Shown here in pieces: positions 17,308 to 21,593 of a stretch of DNA of 21,593 nt. The position numbers and the translations under genes were made by a program. The notes under the pieces are model-generated. The model did no database searches, was not told the DNA's origin, and was given only the letters and a program-made list of their open reading frames with translations. Origin of the DNA: JALYUA01 sp038329555 (lineage in GTDB: Bacteria; Acidobacteriota; Thermoanaerobaculia; UBA5066; Gp7-AA6); assembly GCA_038329555.1 (NCBI GenBank), contig JBBQNC010000031.1, forward strand, positions 1-21,593. The letters run 5' to 3'. Every line of letters starts with the position of its first letter. Position 1 is the stretch's first letter.

Positions 17308-17313
17308 TAGAAT
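17308..17313 (+). promoter_or_regulatory. Probable -10 element for the 17339 gene
   Basis: TAGAAT, the same hexamer as before ggt, 25 nt before the ATG at 17339; the leader contains GGAGG at 17330-17334. The -35 region is not recognisable. The 250-bp gap from 17089 holds nothing else I can support. Confidence 0.4.
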
Positions 17314-17338
17314 CAAAGGACTTCTCGCTGGAGGATTC

Positions 17339-17713
17339 ATGAGGCGTCAGCGCGCCGAGCGCGGTGCGATCAACTTCGGGTGCATCGTGTGGCTGGCGAT
17401 CGTCGGCGTCATCGCCTACGCGTGCTACATCATCGTGCCCGTGAAGGTGACGACCTCCAACTTCGCCGACTTCATGCAGGAAGAGGCGGGGTTCGGCTCG
17501 ATCAAGAGCCCCCAGCAGATCGAGGCGGAGATCCTCGCCAAGGCGAAGGAGCTCAATCTTCCGGTCACCAAGGACAATCTCACCGTCCGCAAGACGCGGG
17601 AATCGATCACCATCGAAGCGCACTACGAGATCACGCTCGACTTCTTCAGCGGCGCGTACAAGCCCGTCTGGAAGTTCGACCCGAGCTTCTCGCGGCCGAT
17701 CTTCAACGTCTGA
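17339..17713 (+). CDS. DUF4845-like single-pass membrane protein
   Basis: A 124-residue protein of unknown function. A short basic N-terminus (RRQRAERGAINFG) precedes one transmembrane helix (about residues 14-34) and a C-terminal domain facing out: PVKVTTSNFADFMQEEA, an IEAEILAKAKELNLPV helix, then beta strands (TVRKTRESITIEAHYEI, FFSGAYKPVWKF). This layout resembles the small DUF4845-type proteins common in Acidobacteriota and Proteobacteria. Family assignment is by appearance only. The ATG follows GGAGG by 4 nt. The regulator gene begins 10 nt after its stop, so they probably share a transcript. Confidence 0.75.
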   Translation: MRRQRAERGAINFGCIVWLAIVGVIAYACYIIVPVKVTTSNFADFMQEEAGFGSIKSPQQIEAEILAKAKELNLPVTKDNLTVRKTRESITIEAHYEITLDFFSGAYKPVWKFDPSFSRPIFNV

Positions 17714-17723
17714 TCGGGTCGTC

Positions 17724-18143
17724 GTGGAGCCCAGGAGCCGCGGCGCCGGAAGGGCGGGGCTCTCGATCGCGGAGGTCGCCCGGAAGACGGGCATCCCCGC
17801 GTCGACGCTGCGCTTCTACGAGCGCGAGATGCCCGGGCTCTTCCTGATCCGCAGGACGACCGGAGGACACCGGCGCTATGCCCCGGAAGACGTCGCGACC
17901 TTTTCGGCGATCCGCCGGCTGACCGAGACCGACGCGCTGCCGCTCGCGGACGTGCGGCGGGTCCTCTCGTCGCGCGGAGACCATGAGCCGCTGCGGGAGG
18001 AGGTCGCGAGGTTGCGGGCCGCGCGGGAGGAGGACGCTCTCCTGCTCGCCGAGCTCGTCCGGCGCGTCGCGCGCCTCGAGGAGAAGCTGTCCTCCCTCGG
18101 GGATCCGGCGGGAAAGCGGCGCTGGTTCGGCAAGGGCAGGTAG
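17724..18143 (+). CDS. MerR-family transcriptional regulator without cysteines
   Basis: A 139-residue DNA-binding protein. The N-terminal winged helix-turn-helix is clear: LSIAEVARKTGIPASTLRFYE, then RRTTGGHRRYAPEDVATFSAIRRL (residues about 13-65). A second helical part (LPLADVRRVL) and a long charged helix (about 88-130), probably the dimerising coiled coil, follow. There is no cysteine anywhere, so metal or thiol sensing by the usual MerR cysteines is excluded. The start is GTG at 17724, 10 nt after the preceding stop, with a weak ribosome site. The exported redox genes begin 81 nt downstream and could be targets, but nothing proves it. Confidence 0.85.
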   Translation: MEPRSRGAGRAGLSIAEVARKTGIPASTLRFYEREMPGLFLIRRTTGGHRRYAPEDVATFSAIRRLTETDALPLADVRRVLSSRGDHEPLREEVARLRAAREEDALLLAELVRRVARLEEKLSSLGDPAGKRRWFGKGR

Positions 18144-18224
18144 CGGGACCCTCCGGACGTCTCTCCGGGTTCGCCTGGAATATCCCCCGGTCCGAGCCGC
18201 TTTCCGAGCCAGAAGGAGGGCTCC

Positions 18225-18806
18225 ATGCGCCCGTTGAAAGCACTGCTCCTCGCCGCCGGCCTCGTCGTCCTCGCTCGGACCGCCTCCGCGGCGGTCGAGA
18301 TCGGCGCTGCGGCCCCCGATTTCCGCCTCTCGACCCTGGAGGGCCAGTCGATCTCGCTCGCCGAGGCCGCCGAGGGCCACAAGGCGGTGGTGGTGATGTT
18401 CATCGCGACGAAGTGTCCCTACTCGAACGCCTACAACGACCGGATGAAGGATCTCGCCGCCTCCTACGGGAAGCAGGGTGTCCTCTTCGTCGGCATCAAC
18501 AGCAACAGCACGGAGCGCGAGGACGAGGCGCGCGCCCACGCCAAGGCGCACGGCCATACGTTTCCGATCGCGAAGGATCCGGGCAACAAGGTCGCCGATC
18601 TCTACGACGCGAAGCGCACTCCGGAGGTCTTCGTGGTGACTCCCGACGGGAAACTGCGCTATCACGGCCGCATCGACGACAACTCGGAGGACGCCGCCAA
18701 GGTCTCCTCTCCCGACCTGAAGAATGCGCTCGACGCCCTGCTCGCCGGAAAGCCGGTCGCGAACGCCCAGACGAAGGCGTTCGGCTGCACGATCAAGCGA
18801 GCGTGA
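18225..18806 (+). CDS. Exported peroxiredoxin-like (PRX_like1-type) redoxin
   Basis: A 193-residue protein with a signal peptide (residues 1-22, cleavage ASA/A) and an AhpC/TSA-thioredoxin fold: GAAAPDFRLSTLEG, then FIATKCPYSNAYNDRM with the single active-site Cys64 (C-P-Y-S rather than C-x-x-C), GINSNSTEREDE, and TPEVFVVTPDGKLRYHGRIDD. It ends with FGCTIKRA, whose Cys188 matches the C-terminal G-C-S/T-I-K motif of the PRX_like1 group and may be the resolving cysteine. A periplasmic thiol peroxidase or thiol-exchange role is likely but unproven. The ATG follows AGAAGGAGGG closely. The stop overlaps the next gene start as GTGA, linking it to a TlpA-like reductase. Confidence 0.85.
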   Translation: MRPLKALLLAAGLVVLARTASAAVEIGAAAPDFRLSTLEGQSISLAEAAEGHKAVVVMFIATKCPYSNAYNDRMKDLAASYGKQGVLFVGINSNSTEREDEARAHAKAHGHTFPIAKDPGNKVADLYDAKRTPEVFVVTPDGKLRYHGRIDDNSEDAAKVSSPDLKNALDALLAGKPVANAQTKAFGCTIKRA

Positions 18807-19360
18807 TTCGCTTGCGAAAGAGGAAGTGGAGGGCGGCCGCGGCCGCCCTCTTTCTCTTCTTCTTTGCGCTCGCCGGGCTCGCCGCCGCGGCGCCGCGCGT
18901 CTCCGGAGAGCTCGACGCCCGCGGGCTCCGAACGCTCCTCGCCGAGCGCAAGGGCCGCGTGGTTCTCGTGAACTTCTGGGCGACATGGTGCGTTCCCTGC
19001 CGCGAGGAAATTCCGGACCTCGTCCGGCTACAGAGGGAGTTCGGCCCGCGCGGCCTGACGATCGTCGGCATCTCGACCGACTTCTCGGGCCAGACGGCCG
19101 CCGTCGAAAAGTTCCTCGCGGAGACGAAGCCGAATTTCCAGAACTACCGGAAGAAGGCCGGCGGCGACGACGGAGCCTTCATTGAGGCGGTCGACGCGAC
19201 CTGGGGCGGAGAGCTCCCATTCTCCGTCCTCTACGCGGCGGACGGGCGCAAGATCCGCGTCCTCTCCGGAAAGCACTCGTACGGTCAGTATCGCGAGGAG
19301 ATCCTGAAGGTTCTCGCGTCCCCGCCCGCTGAAAGAACGAGTCCGGCGCGGCGCCCCTAG
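18803..19360 (+). CDS. TlpA/ResA-like exported thioredoxin
   Basis: A 185-residue thioredoxin-fold protein anchored or secreted by a hydrophobic N-terminus (about residues 11-30, after the basic RLRKRKWR). The active site is VNFWATWCVPCREEIPDL with Cys63 and Cys66; TIVGISTDFSG and ELPFSVLYAADGR with the cis-proline region complete the fold. TlpA/ResA proteins reduce disulfides outside the inner membrane, for example in cytochrome c maturation. Start GTG at 18803 overlaps the preceding stop as GTGA. Encoded in tandem with the peroxiredoxin-like protein, it is a plausible reductant for it. Its stop is only 3 bp from the stop of the convergent DoxX gene. Confidence 0.88.
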   Translation: MIRLRKRKWRAAAAALFLFFFALAGLAAAAPRVSGELDARGLRTLLAERKGRVVLVNFWATWCVPCREEIPDLVRLQREFGPRGLTIVGISTDFSGQTAAVEKFLAETKPNFQNYRKKAGGDDGAFIEAVDATWGGELPFSVLYAADGRKIRVLSGKHSYGQYREEILKVLASPPAERTSPARRP

Positions 19361-19363
19361 CGC

Positions 19364-19843
19364 CTAGCGCCGGATGCCCCTCCGGACGCGGCCCCGGCGT
19401 CCGTCGATCCCCCAGACCCGGCCGGCATCCGCGGCGGCGATCAGCAGAAGCAGGAGGATCGCGAATTTCGTCGTGAGCCCGGCCGTGATCCAGCGATCCC
19501 ACGACGAACCCGCGGGCGGTCGCGACTGGCCGAGGAGGATGGCCAGCATTAAGAGGACTCCCCCCGCCGCCGCCGCGCGGGTCAGGAGGCCGAGCAGCAG
19601 AGCGACGCCGAGGGCGAGCTCTCCGAGGGCGACGATCCACGCCACGACGGATGCGTGGGGGATCACGAGCGAGCGCAGCATCGCGCCCCAGAACGGCCAC
19701 GCGGAAGCCTGCATCTCCTGGGCGCTCTTCGCGAATCCGCCGTGCACGAAATCGCCGAGGATCTTTCCGGCGCCTTCCGCAATGAAGATGACGCCCGTTG
19801 CGATTCGGACGAGAGCCGCGAGGCGCGCACCGCCGGGTGTCAT
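19364..19843 (-). CDS. DoxX-family membrane protein
   Basis: A 159-residue integral membrane protein with four hydrophobic helices (about residues 7-26, 52-70, 73-92 and 109-137). The first contains the DoxX-type R-I-x-x-G-x-x-F-I-x-x-G-x-x-K segment (RIATGVIFIAEGAGKIL); GELALGVALLLGLLTR and the W-x-x-G-L-T-T-K region follow. DoxX-like proteins are poorly characterised; some associate with redox partners. The ATG at 19843 is preferred: TACACT lies 6 nt upstream and the longer frame adds Arg-rich non-hydrophobic sequence. The last residues (GRRGRVRRGIRR) are a basic cytoplasmic tail. Confidence 0.82.
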   Translation of the reverse strand: MTPGGARLAALVRIATGVIFIAEGAGKILGDFVHGGFAKSAQEMQASAWPFWGAMLRSLVIPHASVVAWIVALGELALGVALLLGLLTRAAAAGGVLLMLAILLGQSRPPAGSSWDRWITAGLTTKFAILLLLLIAAADAGRVWGIDGRRGRVRRGIRR

Positions 19844-19849
19844 GGCCGC

Positions 19850-19855
19850 AGTGTA
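19850..19855 (-). promoter_or_regulatory. Possible -10 element of the DoxX gene
   Basis: TACACT on the minus strand, 6 nt before the ATG, with no Shine-Dalgarno site. Weak match to consensus; supports a leaderless start. Confidence 0.3.
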
Positions 19856-20039
19856 GCAATGGCCGCGCGGCGGGCCGCCGGCGCGGCGGAGGCGCCCGGT
19901 CGCCTCGTCGCGAGCGCCGCAAGCCGTCGAGATCCGAACGCGCACATTCGTCCGGCGGACGCCTGCCCTGTCATCGTTTCCCTCGTCCGCCTGTCATTCG
20001 GAAGCCGGGCGGAAAGAGGCCCGCGCGAAGGAGTGAGGC

Positions 20040-20591
20040 ATGACTTCAGCGTCGGGAAGCCGGAGCCGGAGGTCGAGCGCGGTTCTCGCGTTCGCCGTCG
20101 CTCTGGCCGGACCCCTCTCGTTCTCGTGTGCCTCGACGCCGCCTTCGACCTCGCGCGCGCCCGAGACGGCCGCCAGGTCCGTGCCGCCGAAAGCCCTCGT
20201 CGGCAACTGGCTCCTGGAGGTCAAGATCGGCAGCCGCAACGTCGAAGGCGGTCTGCACTTCGCGAACTCGAACGGGGTCCTGGTCGGGACCGAGACGAGC
20301 GCCGAGGGCAACGAGTTCGAGCTCAAGAAGATCTCGATCGCCGGTGACCGGGTCTCCTGGGACGTGGACGGCTCCGCGGGGAGCCAGTACGTGACGGGGA
20401 AGATCGACGGGCTGTCGATGAAGGGCGCCCCGGCCGAGGAGGGCGGCGGACGCGACCGCTCCGCGGGAGCGTCGGATGACCCTTCCCCGGGCGGGTCGCC
20501 GGGCGGGCGATCGGGCGGAGGGCGAGCCGGTCACGGTCGCGGGCGGAGCGGTTCGGGAGGGGGGTCCGCCGAAATCACCTGGAGCGCCTGA
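20040..20591 (+). CDS. Putative lipoprotein with a Gly/Arg-rich tail
   Basis: A 183-residue protein. The N-terminus has a basic region, a hydrophobic stretch (about 14-27) and LSFSC, a plausible lipobox with Cys30 as the lipidated residue. A Ser/Pro linker follows, then a beta-rich domain (about 50-130): LVGNWLLEVKIGSRNVEGGL, GVLVGTETS, FELKKISIAGDRVSWDV and VTGKIDGLSMKG, like a small beta barrel of the type seen in acidobacterial hypothetical proteins. The last ~45 residues are rich in Gly, Arg and Ser and end in EITWSA. The ATG follows GAAGGAG by 6 nt. Function unknown. The codon pattern of the tail is less regular than the domain. Confidence 0.7.
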   Translation: MTSASGSRSRRSSAVLAFAVALAGPLSFSCASTPPSTSRAPETAARSVPPKALVGNWLLEVKIGSRNVEGGLHFANSNGVLVGTETSAEGNEFELKKISIAGDRVSWDVDGSAGSQYVTGKIDGLSMKGAPAEEGGGRDRSAGASDDPSPGGSPGGRSGGGRAGHGRGRSGSGGGSAEITWSA

Positions 20592-20968
20592 TAGACCATG
20601 GCGCCGTCGGGCGAGGCGCCTCCGTCCCCCACGCCCGGTTCGATCGGATCCCCCGGCGCCTGAGATCCCGCTATCCGGATCCTTTCCGTGCGGATGACGA
20701 ACCCGCGGGACGGCACGGTGATCTCCGAACCGGTAAAGTTTGCGTCGCGTGCTCGAGAGCACGAAAGGGGACACCGAGTCCTCGAAGCAGGACGCCGCGC
20801 CGACGCAATTCCTCTTCCTGAAGATCCGTCCGCCGTCGCCTCGCTCCGGCCCGACGCGGCGGGCGCGTCGAAAGGGGCAAATCGGCGCCTTTCCGTGCCC
20901 GGACCAGACAATCTGGACCGCGATTTGCTAAAGTCTGCACTACGCATCGTTCAAAGGAGACTCAAACC
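20592..20968 (+). other. Gap before the last gene; promoter and small dyad
   Basis: These 377 bp contain no gene I can support. A TAAAGT hexamer at 20734-20739 is followed by the dyad CGTGCTC-GA-GAGCACG (20749-20764), and the same TAAAGT recurs at 20929-20934 in the promoter of the next gene. Short open frames on both strands cross the gap but match nothing recognisable. Confidence 0.6.
20905..20934 (+). promoter_or_regulatory. Probable promoter of the 20969 gene
   Basis: CAGACA (20905-20910), 18 nt spacer, TAAAGT (20929-20934). Each hexamer has two mismatches to consensus. The leader then carries AAAGGAGA (20953-20960) 8 nt before the ATG. Confidence 0.5.
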
Positions 20969-21593
20969 ATGAGAAGTCCGCGGTTTCTCGTCCCGGCCCT
21001 GATTGGAATCGCCTGCGCCGCGTCTCTGGCGACCGCGTCGGACCTCTCCCCCGCGCGGAGACCCGTCCAGCGCCGGTCGGCGGCGGCCGGCGACGCCTCC
21101 GCCGCGAAGGTGCCCCAGGCCGCGCTGGCGACGGCCTATTCCACGGAAGTTCCCTTAGTCGCGCGCATCGCGCCGACCGCGGCCGTGGACACGCTGATCC
21201 TGAACGCGGCCCACCCCTTCGCGATCACCCTCACCGCGAAAGACACCGGCCGCACCGGGACGACCGGAAACGGCCTCGCGATCCCCGAAAACGACATCTT
21301 CGGGTTCTTCAGCCTTCCGGCCATCACGGGCAATTCGAGCAACCCCGAAGTCTTCGTGAAGGTCATCGACGGCCGTGCGTTGAACTCGGCCTACTGGATC
21401 TTCTCGAACAGCCTCTCGGACCTCGAGTACACCCTGACGGTCCGCGAGGTCGCGACGGGAAGAACCAAGACGTACACGAAGGCGTTCGGCAGCGGCACGG
21501 CCTGCGGGACGTTCGACACGTCCGCGTTTTCCGCGGCTCCCGGAGCGGCGGAGCAGCTGTCGAAGGTCCCCCTCGACCTCGACGCGATCAACC
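20969..21593 (+). CDS. Secreted protein with the shared C-terminal module (3' end outside window)
   Basis: The first 208 residues are visible and the frame is still open at the window edge. A signal peptide covers about residues 1-23 (cleavage near ATA/S). From about residue 76 the sequence follows the C-terminal module of the 5719-6909 protein: LNAAHPFAITLTAKD, then GFFSLPAI, NPEVFVKVIDGRALNSAYWIF, LEYTLTVREVATGRTKTYT and FDTSAF. Here the module comes soon after the signal peptide instead of after two beta-sandwich segments. Function unknown; probably extracellular. The ATG has a clear AGGAGA ribosome site 8 nt upstream and a plausible promoter. Confidence 0.8.
   Translation, partial: MRSPRFLVPALIGIACAASLATASDLSPARRPVQRRSAAAGDASAAKVPQAALATAYSTEVPLVARIAPTAAVDTLILNAAHPFAITLTAKDTGRTGTTGNGLAIPENDIFGFFSLPAITGNSSNPEVFVKVIDGRALNSAYWIFSNSLSDLEYTLTVREVATGRTKTYTKAFGSGTACGTFDTSAFSAAPGAAEQLSKVPLDLDAIN

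Noticed and set aside
16977..17338. Minus-strand open frames and a small CCGGC/GCCGG dyad after the second signal peptidase
   Set aside because: Frames show no motif, and the 5-bp dyad is expected by chance at this GC content.
20531..20947. Minus-strand frame with a protein-like middle part (about 20540-20750)
   Set aside because: No start with ribosome site, no recognisable domain, N-terminal part is Arg/Ser-rich, and it overlaps the end of the lipoprotein gene.
20688..20972. Plus-strand 94-codon frame beginning with a NPRDGTVISEPVKF-like segment
   Set aside because: The first few residues vaguely recall Ig-like repeats but the rest is non-descript, and it runs over the promoter and ribosome site of the next gene.

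Overview
The window is about 21.6 kb of GC-rich, gene-dense bacterial chromosome, mostly housekeeping genes plus some secreted proteins. A complete bacillithiol pathway (bshC-bshB1-bshA), frequent GTG and TTG starts, and families seen often in Acidobacteriota (an NG-repeat adhesin-like protein and secreted beta-sandwich proteins sharing one C-terminal module) suggest a Gram-negative Acidobacteriota-type organism, perhaps of the Thermoanaerobaculia. That placement is inference from gene content; there is no rRNA here to confirm it.

Layout. 1-2432 (+): the 3' part of bshC, then bshB1 and bshA, overlapping or closely spaced, making the low-molecular-weight thiol bacillithiol. A frameshifted gene remnant follows bshA. 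2609-3625 (-): an adenosine deaminase family enzyme, divergent from a small RDD-like membrane protein (3694-4086, +). 4177-5666 (+): a secreted DUF4097-type protein, a small DUF4870-like membrane protein and yidD. 5719-6909 (-): a secreted beta-sandwich protein of unknown function. 6910-7347 holds an 8-bp tandem array and two hairpins but no gene. 7348-9780 (-): pgk-tpiA-secG-tRNA-Leu(GAG). 9823-13711 (+): ggt-mtnA-tsaD, joined by GTGA and ATGA stop/start overlaps. 13827-17088 (+): lepA followed by two tandem type I signal peptidases. 17339-18143 (+): a DUF4845-like membrane protein and a cysteine-free MerR-type regulator. 18225-19360 (+): a peroxiredoxin-like protein and a TlpA-like thioredoxin, both exported. 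19364-19843 (-): a DoxX-like membrane protein. 20040-20591 (+): a lipoprotein with a Gly/Arg-rich tail. 20969 to the end (+): an incomplete secreted protein whose visible part matches the C-terminal module of the 5719-6909 protein.

How the genes fit together. Several blocks concern membrane and export: secG, yidD, two signal peptidases, and many signal-peptide proteins. Others concern thiol and redox chemistry: bacillithiol synthesis, gamma-glutamyltransferase and exported thioredoxin-fold proteins. Translational coupling through overlapping stop and start codons recurs throughout. Several genes lack a Shine-Dalgarno sequence and instead have a -10-like hexamer 6-11 nt before the start codon, suggesting leaderless or near-leaderless transcripts.

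I found no CRISPR array, prophage, insertion sequence or clearly new multi-gene system. The best leads are the shared secreted C-terminal module, the degraded gene behind bshA, the structured repeats at 7034-7301, the secG promoter embedded in the tpiA stop codon, and the duplicated signal peptidase behind lepA.
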